Assembly (NCBI RefSeq): GCF_030817015.1
Contig: NZ_JAUSYS010000001.1
Coordinates: forward strand, 3,968,001-4,032,000
Length of the DNA stretch: 64,000 nucleotides
Reading direction: 5' to 3'
From: Arthrobacter sp. V1I7
GTDB lineage: Bacteria > Actinomycetota > Actinomycetes > Actinomycetales > Micrococcaceae
Part shown: piece by piece, positions 15,374-24,633 of the stretch
How the letters are laid out: every line of letters begins with the position of its first letter
How positions within the stretch are numbered: position 1 is the stretch's first letter
Notes under the pieces: generated by a model
The model's input: only the letters and a program-made list of their open reading frames with translations
Told to the model about the DNA's origin: nothing
Database searches by the model: none
Program-made: the position numbers and the translations under genes

Positions 15374-15679
15374 CTACACTGGCGCCCAACGGCCGCGGTT
15401 GCGCCGGAGCACCATCATGGCACCAGTCACCGCAACGCGTTCGACGGCGTCGCGCATCATCGCTGCCGACTCGCACGCCTGGCTGTTCTCACCGCTGTAC
15501 GTGGTGGCGTCGACCAGGAACCGCAGATTCAGCTGCGGAACGCCTCCCGCCAGCTCCAGCTGGTTCGCTTCGACATGGTGCCGGGTCTCCAGCGCCTCCA
15601 CGGCCGCAGCCATCACGGCTTCCGGCGGGGTGCCCGGTTTGAGCCCGGTGATTTTCAGTCTGGTCTGGAACGACGGCAT
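15374..15679 (-). CDS. Conserved hypothetical protein (101 aa)
   Basis: A small soluble protein starting MPSFQTRLKITGLKPGTPPE, with EALETRHHVEANQLELAGGV in the middle and a Met/Arg-rich end. Beta-alpha-beta composition suggests a small ferredoxin-like or trans-acting-regulator-like fold, but I do not recognise the family. TAGGCT at 15692-15687 lies 7 nt before the ATG, which fits a leaderless start. It ends 16 nt from the convergent DedA gene. Confidence 0.65.
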   Translation of the reverse strand: MPSFQTRLKITGLKPGTPPEAVMAAAVEALETRHHVEANQLELAGGVPQLNLRFLVDATTYSGENSQACESAAMMRDAVERVAVTGAMMVLRRNRGRWAPV

Positions 15680-15686
15680 GACCTCA

Positions 15687-15692
15687 AGCCTA
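15687..15692 (-). promoter_or_regulatory. -10 box, leaderless-type promoter
   Basis: TAGGCT on the minus strand, 7 nt before the ATG of the 101-residue protein. Confidence 0.45.
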
Positions 15693-15721
15693 GATGGTCG
15701 GGGCTACCGCCTCGCGCGCGC

Positions 15722-16690
15722 TCAGACACCGGTGCCGGCGTCCGGGTTCTTAACCGGCCCCGACCATCGTTCCTCAATATGGCCGAACCGCCACACGCCT
15801 ACGGCGAGCAGCCAGGTGCACAGGAAGAGGGCGACGACCGTGTACCCGATCGAATCCAGGTCAAGGCCGCCGATGGCGGACAGTGGACCCGTGCTGATCC
15901 CGGCCCGTTCAACGAGGATGGAGATCAGCTCGATGGAACCGATGCCCAGCGACGGCGCGGACGCCGCTGCACCGGCTGCCAGGATCAGGAGGCTGACCTC
16001 CGTCGCGGTGTCGAAGCCGAGTCCGAACAGCAACCCTAGGCCGTACACCTGCCACGGACGGGTGATGAAGCGGCTTGCCCGTCCGAACACCCGGTACAGG
16101 AAACCCGGCGCAACCGCCTGCCCCTCCGGACCTGCACCGGCGTGACGGCCTTCCCGCATGCGGAGGACGGATTTGATGATGCCGCGCAACACCACCAGGT
16201 TCAGGATGCCGATGCACAACAGGAACACTCCCGAGACTGCGGTGCCCACCAGCCCCAGAAAAGAATGGAGCTCGGCTGTCCCGTCCGCCGTCCGGTCCGC
16301 CAGGCTTCGGATTCCTGCTGCCAGCAAGGCGCACAGGCCGAACACGATGCTTGAGTGGCCCAGCGAAAACCAAAACCCCACGGACATGCTGCGCTTGCCC
16401 TCGGCACAGAGTTTGCGGGTGATGTTGTCGATGGCGGCGATGTGGTCGGCGTCAAAAGCATGGCGCAGGCCCAGCGTGTAGGCGGCCACGCCCAGGCCGA
16501 TGCCGAAAGCACCGGTGGAAGCAACGGGAAGGCTTTCCGGGGCGATGACGATCACCAGTACACCCCAACCCAGCACGTGCAGGAACGTGACAAACGCGGC
16601 CATGCCGCCGATCGAGGCCCACTCCCGGCCCGAAAGGGCCAGGCGTGCCGCACGGATTCGGCCAAACCGCGCAACCTCCGGTTGCTTCAT
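15722..16690 (-). CDS. NiCoT-family nickel/cobalt permease, apparently shortened
   Basis: A 322-residue membrane protein of the HoxN/NixA family, which takes up Ni(II) or Co(II). The signature RHAFDADHIAAIDNITRKL (HX4DH metal motif) and GFWFSLGHSSIV and LGFDTATEV motifs are intact. After AGAAASAPSLG the sequence jumps to IGSIELISILVERAG. Family members normally carry about 55-65 residues there, including an LFAAGM-LMDTxDG type helix and YYNxTxT segment. The frame is intact, so this reads as an in-frame deletion of two helices or a divergent subtype. Whether it still transports is uncertain. Confidence 0.8.
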   Translation of the reverse strand: MKQPEVARFGRIRAARLALSGREWASIGGMAAFVTFLHVLGWGVLVIVIAPESLPVASTGAFGIGLGVAAYTLGLRHAFDADHIAAIDNITRKLCAEGKRSMSVGFWFSLGHSSIVFGLCALLAAGIRSLADRTADGTAELHSFLGLVGTAVSGVFLLCIGILNLVVLRGIIKSVLRMREGRHAGAGPEGQAVAPGFLYRVFGRASRFITRPWQVYGLGLLFGLGFDTATEVSLLILAAGAAASAPSLGIGSIELISILVERAGISTGPLSAIGGLDLDSIGYTVVALFLCTWLLAVGVWRFGHIEERWSGPVKNPDAGTGV

Positions 16691-16748
16691 TGTCGAGCCT
16701 CAGGTTCCACACCAGATCGACGCTGGATGAACTGCCCGCTGGTAGCGG

Positions 16749-16754
16749 AGTATA
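16749..16754 (-). promoter_or_regulatory. -10 box for NiCoT gene
   Basis: TATACT on the minus strand. It would give a leader of about 50 nt. No clear -35 was found; ACCGTT lies 16 nt upstream. Confidence 0.4.
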
Positions 16755-16810
16755 CGCCCGCAGCAAATCGAACGGTCTGCTATTCCGACGGCGGCCACGA
16801 CCGCCGTGCC

Positions 16811-16831
16811 GTCGCCGTACATTACGGCGAC
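16811..16831. promoter_or_regulatory. Perfect palindrome upstream of NiCoT gene
   Basis: GTCGCCGTA and TACGGCGAC are perfect 9-bp inverse arms around CAT, about 57 bp upstream of the proposed -10 box. It has the shape of an operator for a dimeric regulator. It does not match the NikR or Nur motifs I know. Confidence 0.45.
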
Positions 16832-16860
16832 AGTACGGACCTGGCGCGGCGTCCGCCGTC

Positions 16861-17000
16861 GGAGCGTCCGGCGAACGGCAGCGCCAACTGAGGGAGCGTC
16901 CGGCGAACGGCAGCGCCAACTGAGGGAGCATCCGGCGAACGGCAGCGCCAACTGAGGGAGCATCCGGCGAACGGCAGCGCCAACTGAGGGAGCATCCGGG
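16861..17000. repeat. 32-bp tandem repeat, about 4.4 copies
   Basis: Units begin at 16861, 16893, 16925, 16957 and 16989 (partial), exactly 32 bp apart, each starting GGAGCGTCCGGCGAACGGC or GGAGCATCCGGCGAACGGC and ending GCGCCAACTGAG. Copies 1-2 have GCGTCC, copies 3-5 GCATCC. The array occupies the gap between the end of ppc and the NiCoT upstream region. Each unit can form a small GGCG/CGCC hairpin. Confidence 0.95.
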
Positions 17001-17009
17001 GGAACGGGT

Positions 17010-19829
17010 TTAGCCGGTGTTGCGGAGGCCTGCGGCGACTCCGTTGACGGTGATCAGCATGGCACGCTGGAGCCGTTCGTCGATTTCGGCGCCGGACAGG
17101 CTCTCCCCGGCGGCCGACTCGGCCCGGATGCGGCGCAGCAGCTCCACCTGGAGGTAGCTGATCGGGTCAAGGTACTGGTCGCGGATCTCCAGCGAACGCT
17201 TGAGCGTCGGCTGGGCATCCAGGAGCAGATCCTCGCCGGTGAGCCGCTGGATTTCGGCGACGGTGAGTTCGTATTCGGCCCGGATGGCGCGGAAAAGATG
17301 GTGCAGTTCCGCCGGCACCAGCGTGGAAACGTAGTAGCCGGCGATGTCCATGTCCGTCTTGGCCAGGGTCATTTCCACGTTCGAGAGCACCGAACGGAAG
17401 AAGTGCCAGCCGTCCATCATCTCCACCAGCTGGGCCGAGTGGCCGGCCTCGCGGGCGGCCTTGAGACCGGAGCCGACGCCGAACCAGCCCGGCACGATCT
17501 GCCGCGACTGGGTCCAGCCGAACACCCAGGGGATGGCGCGGAGGCCTTCCAGTCCCGCGCCGGATTCGGGGCGCTTGGACGGGCGCGAGCCGATGTTGAG
17601 GGAACCTAGCTGCTCCACCGGGGTGGAGGCCAGAAAGTAGGCGGGCAGGTCCGGATCGTCGATCAGCGTCCGGTAGCGTGCGAAGGCGGCGTCGGAGATG
17701 GTCTCCATCACGTGGCCGTAACGCAAGCGCTGGTCCTCCGAGGTGCGCGGGGTGCGGTGCAGGGCCGAGCCCTGCAGCACGGCGGCCAGCGACAGTTCCA
17801 GGTTCTCCCGGGCAAGCTCGGGCAGCGAGTACTTGTCCGAGATGACCTCGCCCTGTTCGGTGAACTTGATTTCGCCCTCCAGCACGCCGTTGGGCTGGGC
17901 CATGATGGCGTCGTAGGTCGGTCCGCCGCCGCGGCCCACCGAGCCGCCGCGGCCATGGAAAAGGCGCACCCGCACGCCATGCTTCGCCGCGACGTCCCGG
18001 AGTTTGCGTTGGGTTTTGTGGATCTCCCACTGGCTCGTCATGACGCCGGATTCCTTGTTGGAGTCCGAGTAGCCGAGCATGACTTCCTGCACGTCGCCGC
18101 GCAGCCGGACCAGCTCCCGGTAGGACGAGTCGGAAAGCAGCCGGTCCACGATCTCGGCCGAGGCGCGCAGCTCCTCCACGGTCTCCAGCAGCGGGGCGAA
18201 GCCGATCCTGGCGTAGGGAGCCGCCCCGAAGAGGTTCACGAGTCCGGCCTCGCGGGCCAGCACGGCAGCGGCCAGGACGTCGTCGGCCCCGCGCGTCATC
18301 GAGATGATGTAGGTCTCGATCACGTCCGGACCGTAGGTCTTCAGGGCCCGGCGGATCTCCCGGAAGACGTCGTACGTGCCGTCCGCGACGCCGTCGAGCT
18401 TGATCGGGTGGCCGGAGAGCGGGCGGCGCGAGGCCAGCTCCGAACCCAGCACCTCCAGCCGCTCGGCACGGCTCAGCTCCGCGTACCGGACTCCGGGTCC
18501 GCCAAGCCGGTCCATCAGCTGCCCGACGGCGTCGTGGTGGTGGTCGGCGTGTTCGCGGATGTCCAGGGTGGCCAGGTGCAGCCCGAAGGAGGCGATGGCC
18601 CGCCGGACCCTGGCCAGCGCACCATCGGCGACGAGGGCGGCGTGATGGTTCCGCAACGACTCCTCCAGCAGGGCCAGCTCGGCGAGGAGCTCCGTGGTGG
18701 CGGTGTAGTCGCGCCCGGGCTGGTGCGGGGACCCCGACGTGACCCGCCGCGCGGTGTTCAGCAGCTTGGCCTTGATGCAGGTCAGTTTGAGGCGGTAGGG
18801 CTCCTGCGCGTTCAGTTCAAGGACCCGGCGGTCCAGGCCGGGCAGGTTCCGAACGTCGGTGTCGATCGAGTCCAGCAGCTCCTGGTCCGCACCGGCGAGC
18901 GCCGTCGAGTTGGACAGGATCGAGATGAGTCCGTCGAGCAGGGCGATGCTGATCCGGATGGCGTGCTGGTTCTGGATCTGCAGGATCTCGCGGGTGACCG
19001 CCGCGGTGACGTTCGGGTTGCCGTCGCGGTCCCCGCCGATCCAGGAGCCGAAGCGGATGGGCGGTTTTTCCACGGGCAGCGTGACGCCGTGCTCGCCGAG
19101 CAGCTCCGAGAGGTCCGCGAGCATTTCCGGCATCGCATCGGTGAGGATGCCGGTGAGGTAGTAAATGGCGTTCCGGGCCTCGTCCACCGGCGTAGGCCGG
19201 ACCTGCCGGAGCTCATCGGTCTGCCACATCTGGTCAATGACTTCGGACAGCTGGCGGTCCTGGCGGCGCCGCGCGGACGTCCCCTCCGCGGTGGTCTCGG
19301 CGAGGATGTCGGAGAGCCGGCGGACCTTGTCCAGCACGGAGCGGCGGGAGGCTTCGGTGGGGTGGGCCGTGAAGATGGGGCGGACGTCGAGTTCGTTCAC
19401 GACCTCCTGCAGCACTGCCGCGCCGGCCTGGCCGGCGATGTCCCCGACGGCCTTGGCGAGCCAGCCGTCCTTTTCCTGGCGGGTCCGCAGCCCGCGGACC
19501 CGATGGACCTGTTCGGCGGCGTTGGCCAGATGGAAATAGAACGCGAAGGCGCGGACCAGATCGGTGGCCTGCTCAAGCGGCAGGGAGCCGAGCAGTTCGC
19601 GGACCTGCGCGACGACGTCGTACGAGCTCCACGGACCGGTGGCATCGGCGCCGCCCCGGGCGGCTTCCTTGGATTCTTTGGCCAGCAGTCGGACTTGCTC
19701 CACGAGGTCAAGGAGTTCGGGGCCGTGCTGGCGGACGAGGGATTCACCGAGCAGGGTGGACACCCGGCGTACATCGGCGCGCAGTTCGGCGGCGAGATCG
19801 GTGTCGGAATTCATTGCAGTGTCAGCCAT
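17010..19829 (-). CDS. ppc: Phosphoenolpyruvate carboxylase
   Basis: A 939-residue anaplerotic enzyme that carboxylates phosphoenolpyruvate to oxaloacetate. The catalytic His is in TAHPTE (154-159), and the second signature [19 protein letters not shown] is present, as is the typical C-terminal end GLRNTG. The length fits the family. ATG at 19829 gives [10 protein letters not shown]; the frame is open upstream to 20792 but that part has no family similarity and overlaps a divergent gene. It sits as a single gene. Cytoplasmic homotetramer in known members. Confidence 0.97.
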   Translation of the reverse strand: MADTAMNSDTDLAAELRADVRRVSTLLGESLVRQHGPELLDLVEQVRLLAKESKEAARGGADATGPWSSYDVVAQVRELLGSLPLEQATDLVRAFAFYFHLANAAEQVHRVRGLRTRQEKDGWLAKAVGDIAGQAGAAVLQEVVNELDVRPIFTAHPTEASRRSVLDKVRRLSDILAETTAEGTSARRRQDRQLSEVIDQMWQTDELRQVRPTPVDEARNAIYYLTGILTDAMPEMLADLSELLGEHGVTLPVEKPPIRFGSWIGGDRDGNPNVTAAVTREILQIQNQHAIRISIALLDGLISILSNSTALAGADQELLDSIDTDVRNLPGLDRRVLELNAQEPYRLKLTCIKAKLLNTARRVTSGSPHQPGRDYTATTELLAELALLEESLRNHHAALVADGALARVRRAIASFGLHLATLDIREHADHHHDAVGQLMDRLGGPGVRYAELSRAERLEVLGSELASRRPLSGHPIKLDGVADGTYDVFREIRRALKTYGPDVIETYIISMTRGADDVLAAAVLAREAGLVNLFGAAPYARIGFAPLLETVEELRASAEIVDRLLSDSSYRELVRLRGDVQEVMLGYSDSNKESGVMTSQWEIHKTQRKLRDVAAKHGVRVRLFHGRGGSVGRGGGPTYDAIMAQPNGVLEGEIKFTEQGEVISDKYSLPELARENLELSLAAVLQGSALHRTPRTSEDQRLRYGHVMETISDAAFARYRTLIDDPDLPAYFLASTPVEQLGSLNIGSRPSKRPESGAGLEGLRAIPWVFGWTQSRQIVPGWFGVGSGLKAAREAGHSAQLVEMMDGWHFFRSVLSNVEMTLAKTDMDIAGYYVSTLVPAELHHLFRAIRAEYELTVAEIQRLTGEDLLLDAQPTLKRSLEIRDQYLDPISYLQVELLRRIRAESAAGESLSGAEIDERLQRAMLITVNGVAAGLRNTG

Positions 19830-20076
19830 GGAGACTATCTTTCGAGGGTTCGGCTTGGCTCGTACACTGCGCTGGATACTGTGAGCCCGGTTACTTCTTC
19901 CTATGGGATGGTACCCGCTGCCGGGGCCTGCCGTGAATCTGTCTCGGATATTGTGCGGTCTCTTGACCGGAGGCCTGCCCGGCAGGATGATCATGCCGGG
20001 CCACTTGCCGCCCGGTGCCGGCGGCCCGCCTCGTGGCAGACAGCACCGGGCGCAGCTCCCCCTCGGAAGGAAACGC

Positions 20077-20898
20077 ATGAACGACGACGCCGAAGCCCAG
20101 CTCGCCCGCTGGCAGCGCTTCCGGAACAGCCGCAACACCGCCCTCGCGAGCGAGCACGGCTGGCTCACGCTCACCTCGTTCCAGTGGCTGGACAGCGAGC
20201 CGTCCGCCGTCGACCTTGCGCCGGGACTCTGGTCCACGGACGGCACGACGGCGTTCCTCACCGCGGACGCCGCAGCGGGACTCACGCTCGTGGACGGCGG
20301 CGAGGCCGTTGACGGCACCATCAGCGAGCGGCTCTCCGATGAGGAGTCGCTGCTGTGGGTCCAGTACGGCGGGGAGGACGGGCGGCAGGTGGTGGTGGAA
20401 CTGGCCATGCGGGCCGGGAAGTACGCCCTCCGCACCCGGGACTCGCAGTCTCCCGTGCTCACCGAGTTCGACGGCGTACCCACCTTCGACTTCCGGCCGG
20501 ACCTCGTGATCGAGGCGAAGTTCCTCCCGTATCCGGAACCCGTGGACGTCCCGATCGGAACCGCGAACCCGCTGGTGGACGGCGTGCACCGCTCGGTGGG
20601 TGAGCTGGTGTTCCGGCTGCCGGGCAAAGACCACGAGTGCCATCTGCAGGCAGAAGAGGCGAAGCTCGGCGCCCTCACCGTCACGTTCCACGACGAGACC
20701 AACGGGGAATCGACAGACGAATGGCGCAAAGTCTCCACGGGCCGGCCCCGCCCGGACAACACCGTGATCCTGGATTTCAACCGGGCCATCAACTACCCCA
20801 GCGCCTTCACCCCCTACGGCACCTGCCCCATGCCGGTGAAGAACAACAGCCTGGACTACCGGATCGAAGCCGGAGAGAAGGAGCCCGGGCTCTTCTAG
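20077..20898 (+). CDS. DUF1684-domain protein
   Basis: A 273-residue soluble protein of the DUF1684 family. Recognisable features are an N-terminal helix, [15 protein letters not shown] and the C-terminal signature [20 protein letters not shown]. The family is widespread and of unknown function. ATG at 20077 has GGAAGGAA at 20065-20072 as ribosome site, better than the frame start at 19903. Its stop codon overlaps the stop of the convergent acyl-CoA dehydrogenase gene within a CTAG. Confidence 0.88.
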   Translation: MNDDAEAQLARWQRFRNSRNTALASEHGWLTLTSFQWLDSEPSAVDLAPGLWSTDGTTAFLTADAAAGLTLVDGGEAVDGTISERLSDEESLLWVQYGGEDGRQVVVELAMRAGKYALRTRDSQSPVLTEFDGVPTFDFRPDLVIEAKFLPYPEPVDVPIGTANPLVDGVHRSVGELVFRLPGKDHECHLQAEEAKLGALTVTFHDETNGESTDEWRKVSTGRPRPDNTVILDFNRAINYPSAFTPYGTCPMPVKNNSLDYRIEAGEKEPGLF

Positions 20899-22109
20899 AC
20901 GATCGCGGACACCCCGGTGACGGCGCGGCCCACGATCAGGGTGTTGATCTCGTATGAGCCCTCGTAGGTGTAGATCGCCTCGGCGTCGGAGAATATCTTG
21001 GCCATCCCGTAGTCGGTGACGATCCCGTTCCCGCCGAGCAGGGAGCGGCCCATCGCCACGGTTTCGCGCATCCGGGCGCTGACGTAGGACTTTGCCAGCG
21101 CCACCTGGGGCATGTCCGCGGCACCCTGCTCCTGAAGCTGGGCGATCCGGACCATCATGCCCATGCTCGCCACGGCATTCCCGAGCATCGTCACGAGCTG
21201 CTGCTGGACGAGCTGGAACTTCGCCAGCGGCCGCCCGAACTGCTGGCGTTCGACGGCGTACTGCCGGGCGACGTCGAACGCCGCCAGCTGCTGTCCGACG
21301 CCCTGCCATGCGACCATGATCCGTGAGCCGCGCAGCAGTTCGTTCGTGTCCTCGAAGCTGTTGATGCCGGCGAAACGGTCCGCCTCGGCCACCCGGACCT
21401 CCTCGAACACGATGTCGGCGTTCTGCACCGTGCGCAGGGCGATCTTGTTCTCGATCCTGCTCCGGCGCACCCCGGGCAGCGTCGCGTCCACGATGAAGCC
21501 GCGGACGCCGCCGTCGGCCTCGTCGCGGGCCCACACGAGCAGGTAGTCACAGAACGTCCCGTTGCCGATCCAGCGCTTGGCGCCGTTGAGCACCCAGCAG
21601 TCGCCGCCGTCCGCGGCTCCCCCGGGAACGCGCCGGGCCCGGGTTTCCATGCCCCCGGCGACGTCAGAGCCGTGCTCCGGTTCGGTGAGCGCGAAGGCGC
21701 CCGTGGTCCGGAGGTTGGAGGCGTCGTCGAGCAGGCGGGTCTTCTGTTCCTCGGAGCCGAAGCCGTAGAGGGATTCCACGAAGAGGTCGTGATGGACCAG
21801 GAAGAACGTCGCGAGGGAGGTGTCCACGCGGGTCATCTCGGCGATCACCAGCCCCGCGAACAGATGGCTGTACCCGCGCTGGGCCGGGGCGCTGAGTTCC
21901 AGGGCGGCCAGCTTCGGCAGGATGTGGGCAGGGAATTCGGCCCTGTTCCACCAGTCCGTGGCGAACGGGGCCACTTCCCGGGCCAGGAACCCGCGCAGCT
22001 CGGCCAGCTTCGCCTGCTCCGTGTCGTTGAGCAGGGATTCGAAGTCGAAGAAGTCGGCGGCCGGCAGACCCTCCGTCGACGGCGAGCCGGGGCCGAGCCC
22101 GGTCTGCAT
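20895..22109 (-). CDS. Acyl-CoA dehydrogenase family protein
   Basis: A 404-residue flavoenzyme that oxidises an acyl-CoA at C2-C3. It has the three-domain layout: N-terminal helices, AFALTEPEHGSDVAGG (FAD/substrate strand region), NGAKRWIGNGTF, and the C-terminal helical domain with YAVERQQFGRPLAKFQLVQ and GGNGIVTDYGMAKIFSDAEAIYTYEG. The sequence resembles the glutaryl-CoA dehydrogenase / short-chain branch. Its ATG overlaps the stop of the preceding SDR gene (TAATG), so the two are translationally coupled in a likely beta-oxidation operon. Confidence 0.92.
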   Translation of the reverse strand: MQTGLGPGSPSTEGLPAADFFDFESLLNDTEQAKLAELRGFLAREVAPFATDWWNRAEFPAHILPKLAALELSAPAQRGYSHLFAGLVIAEMTRVDTSLATFFLVHHDLFVESLYGFGSEEQKTRLLDDASNLRTTGAFALTEPEHGSDVAGGMETRARRVPGGAADGGDCWVLNGAKRWIGNGTFCDYLLVWARDEADGGVRGFIVDATLPGVRRSRIENKIALRTVQNADIVFEEVRVAEADRFAGINSFEDTNELLRGSRIMVAWQGVGQQLAAFDVARQYAVERQQFGRPLAKFQLVQQQLVTMLGNAVASMGMMVRIAQLQEQGAADMPQVALAKSYVSARMRETVAMGRSLLGGNGIVTDYGMAKIFSDAEAIYTYEGSYEINTLIVGRAVTGVSAIV

Positions 22110-22942
22110 TACTTTGGCCCCATCCGGATGGCGCCGTCGAGACGGATGGTCTCGCCGTTGAGCATGGCGTTGTCCACAATGTGCCCGACAAGGTTCGCAT
22201 ACTCGGCCGGACGCCCCAGCCGGGACGGGTGCGGCACCTGGTGGCCCAGGGAGTCCTGAGCTTCCTGAGGCAGGCCGGCCATCATCGGCGTCTCGAAGAT
22301 TCCGGGTGCGATGGTGACGACGCGGACCAGCGAGCGCGCCAGCTCCCGCGCGATCGGCAGCGTCATGGCGGCCACGGCCCCCTTGGAGGCGGCATAGGCG
22401 GGCTGGCCAATCTGGCCGTCGAAGGCGGCGACGGAGGCGGTGTTGATGATGACGCCGCGTTCCGGTCCGCCGAGCCCGGTCACCGCAGGCTCGGTAGCCA
22501 CCATGGCTGCGGCGGCCAGCCGGATCACATTGAAGGTGCCCACGAGGTTGATCTGGATGACGCGGCTGAAGCTCTCCAGCGGCAGCACGCCGTTCCGGCC
22601 CAGCACCTTGCCCGGGGTGGCGATCCCGGCACAGTTGACCACGATGCGCAGCGGGCCGAGTGCCACGGCGGCGTCGACGGCGGCCTGGACCTGCTCCTCG
22701 TTGGTCACGTCCGCGGGAACAAAGACCGCCTTGTTGCCCGGTTGCACGGGATCGGCGGGCTCCGGAGCGCCGGGCTGCCGCGCGTCCCGGGCATTCAGCT
22801 CGGCCGCGAACGCCTCCCCGGCGGAGCCCGGCAGGTCCAGCAGCACCACTGAGGCGCCCGCGTCGAAGAGTCGCCGCGCGGTCGCCGCCCCCAGGCCCGA
22901 GGCCCCGCCGGTCACCAGCGCAACCGTACCTTTGATCTCCAT
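22109..22942 (-). CDS. SDR, 3-hydroxyacyl-CoA dehydrogenase type 2
   Basis: A 277-residue short-chain dehydrogenase. NAD-binding TGGASGLG near residue 12, NCAG, the catalytic YAASK and Asn/Ser positions are present. The overall pattern ([14 protein letters not shown]) matches type-2 3-hydroxyacyl-CoA dehydrogenases, which oxidise 3-hydroxyacyl-CoA in fatty- or branched-acid breakdown. ATG at 22942 has AAGGAGG about 5 nt upstream; the longer frame from 23041 is an Ala/Gly-rich leader. It is coupled to the acyl-CoA dehydrogenase gene. Confidence 0.92.
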   Translation of the reverse strand: MEIKGTVALVTGGASGLGAATARRLFDAGASVVLLDLPGSAGEAFAAELNARDARQPGAPEPADPVQPGNKAVFVPADVTNEEQVQAAVDAAVALGPLRIVVNCAGIATPGKVLGRNGVLPLESFSRVIQINLVGTFNVIRLAAAAMVATEPAVTGLGGPERGVIINTASVAAFDGQIGQPAYAASKGAVAAMTLPIARELARSLVRVVTIAPGIFETPMMAGLPQEAQDSLGHQVPHPSRLGRPAEYANLVGHIVDNAMLNGETIRLDGAIRMGPK

Positions 22943-23058
22943 GCATCCTCCTTGATGTGGAACCTGCTCCCGACGACGTCCAGCGGGCTTCGCGGCACCG
23001 GCCGCAGCAACTGCACCGCCGTCGCCGGCGGCACTCGCCATGCTCTGGAACGTTAGTT

Positions 23059-23075
23059 AGTTCAGGTTAACTGAA
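23059..23075. promoter_or_regulatory. Inverted repeat upstream of beta-oxidation operon
   Basis: AGTTCAGGTTAACTGAA contains two overlapping inverted repeats: AGTT-N6-AACT and TTCAG-N5-CTGAA. It lies about 120 bp upstream of the SDR start, in a position suited to a TetR-type repressor site. No regulator gene adjoins it. Confidence 0.45.
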
Positions 23076-23129
23076 ACACGGGCGTCCCGCACCTCCGCTC
23101 AGATCCCGCTCCGCCGGCATTCCCGCCGC

Positions 23130-23135
23130 TAGGCT
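23130..23135 (+). promoter_or_regulatory. -10 box, leaderless-type promoter
   Basis: TAGGCT with a 6-nt gap to the ATG at 23142. Confidence 0.55.
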
Positions 23136-23141
23136 GAATCC

Positions 23142-24467
23142 ATGACCCCAGCAGATGCCGCCGCTCCCAACTGGTCGTTCCGCGCCGACGAAGCCGCCCG
23201 CTCGGTGACCAGGCTTTTCGGGCAGCGGCTCTTCTTCCTGCCGGGGACCCACGTTGCCGCGGTCGTGCGGCCCTCGGGCCGGCTGAAAAACCTCGTCGGC
23301 CCGTGGCACTACTGGTGGCAGGCGCAGTATCTGGACTGCCTGGTGGACACCGGCCGCCGCGAACTCGGCTACGGCGGCCGGCCCGGAGCGCGGTTTGACG
23401 GCGAGAACCGGGCCAGCGCGGGCCAGCTCGCCTCCCGGCTGGTGGCCGGCATCCGGCTGCGCAACTTCTTCACCTTCGTCAACGACTATTTCGACGACAT
23501 GGCCTGGCTGGCCCTCGCCACCCGGCGGCTGGAGGACCTGGCCGGGGACGCCCGCAACCCGGCCGGGCGGCGGCGGAACGCCAGGGCCCTGAAAAGCCTC
23601 ACCCTGCAGTTTGATTCCGCTTCCACCGACGATCTTGGCGGCGGCACCTTCTGGAGCAAGAAACGGGACTTCAAGAACACCCCCGCCACTGCCCCGGTGG
23701 CGCTGCACTACGCCCGCAGCGGCAATCCGGCCAAGGCGCAGGCCCTGCTGGACTGGCTGGACGCGCGGCTGTACGACCCGGCACAAGGCCTGTACCAGGA
23801 CGGTCTGCGCATCTCCGGCGCGGGCGAGGTGGTGCTGGAAGGCGTGATCTACACCTACAACCAGGGTCCCGTCCTCGGCGCCCTGCTGGAGCTCGGCGGC
23901 GCAGCCAACCTGGAGCGTGCGTCCAGCCTCGTGGCATCGGTGGCCCGCAGCCTCACCTTGCCCGCCCCGCTGTTGGGGCGCGCCGCCGCCGTCCTTCGTT
24001 GCGAAGGAAACGGCGACGGCGGGCTCTTCACCGGCATCCTGGTCCGGTACCTTGCCCTGGCCGCCGTCGACGGCCGGCTCCCGGCCGAGACCCGCGCCAC
24101 GGCCGCCGTGCTGGTAAATGACACCGCCGAGGCATTCTGGGAGGGCCGGCGCATCCTCTCGGCCGAGGACCCCCTGGCGCACAGGGGCAGCCGGCTGATC
24201 TTCTCGGCCCGGCCGGAACTGCCGGCGCGCCGCAGCTATCCGCCCGGCACCGCCGTCGAACTCTGCACCCAGCTCCAGGCCTGGATGGTGCTGGAGGCGG
24301 CGGCGGCAATTGCCGGAAGGACCGAGGTCCGAGCCGCGGGCGACACACCCGGGGCAGGGGCCGACGCCGCGCCGGCGGGCGGGGACACTCCCGCGGCGGG
24401 GGCGGAAGCGGAACCGGTGGCCGCGCCGGGAGCCGAAGCGCCGTCGGAAAGCAGCCGAACGAATTAA
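23142..24467 (+). CDS. Glycoside hydrolase family 76 protein
   Basis: A 441-residue protein with the GH76 (alpha-1,6-mannanase type) alpha-barrel. The paired catalytic acids are likely the DD of NDYFDDMAWLALA, and TYNQG (EGVIYTYNQGPVLGALLEL) is another family mark. There is no signal peptide, so the enzyme is probably cytoplasmic, unlike the secreted fungal and Bacteroides members. The last 60 residues are an Ala/Gly/Pro/Glu-rich disordered tail. Transcribed alone from a leaderless-type promoter. The substrate is not deducible. Confidence 0.85.
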   Translation: MTPADAAAPNWSFRADEAARSVTRLFGQRLFFLPGTHVAAVVRPSGRLKNLVGPWHYWWQAQYLDCLVDTGRRELGYGGRPGARFDGENRASAGQLASRLVAGIRLRNFFTFVNDYFDDMAWLALATRRLEDLAGDARNPAGRRRNARALKSLTLQFDSASTDDLGGGTFWSKKRDFKNTPATAPVALHYARSGNPAKAQALLDWLDARLYDPAQGLYQDGLRISGAGEVVLEGVIYTYNQGPVLGALLELGGAANLERASSLVASVARSLTLPAPLLGRAAAVLRCEGNGDGGLFTGILVRYLALAAVDGRLPAETRATAAVLVNDTAEAFWEGRRILSAEDPLAHRGSRLIFSARPELPARRSYPPGTAVELCTQLQAWMVLEAAAAIAGRTEVRAAGDTPGAGADAAPAGGDTPAAGAEAEPVAAPGAEAPSESSRTN

Positions 24468-24491
24468 GTCACGACATGGTTTCGTAATTCA

Positions 24492-24507
24492 TGTGATCCT
24501 GCTCACT
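24492..24507. promoter_or_regulatory. CRP/GlxR-like site
   Basis: TGTGATCCTGCTCACT matches TGTGA-N6-TCACA with one mismatch. It lies about 30 bp upstream of the proposed -35 box of the iron transporter operon, a position suited to activation. Confidence 0.45.
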
Positions 24508-24522
24508 TAAGCGGCTGCCGGC

Positions 24523-24552
24523 TTGGTCGCTTAGGTTGGGCTAACCTACAGT
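24523..24552 (+). promoter_or_regulatory. Promoter of iron ABC operon
   Basis: TTGGTC (24523-24528) and TACAGT (24547-24552) with an 18-bp spacer. The iron box lies across the spacer and the start of the -10. Confidence 0.55.
24531..24549. promoter_or_regulatory. IdeR/DtxR iron box
   Basis: TTAGGTTGGGCTAACCTAC differs at only two positions from the classical DtxR/IdeR consensus palindrome. It overlaps the promoter of the following iron transporter genes, so iron-loaded IdeR should repress them. Confidence 0.85.
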
Positions 24553-24633
24553 TTTTCTTTAGTGAGCATGCCCTAAGTTCCCCGCTCACGGGGACCCGGG
24601 CTCCCTGAAGAATTCCTTGTAGAAAGTAGCCCC

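Noticed and set aside
16861..17000. Short tandem repeats considered as a CRISPR array
   Set aside because: Units abut with no spacers and there are no cas genes; it is a simple 32-bp tandem repeat.
17712..20312. An 866-codon + strand frame opposite ppc
   Set aside because: The opposite strand encodes complete phosphoenolpyruvate carboxylase; the frame shows no family motif and runs through the ppc start region.
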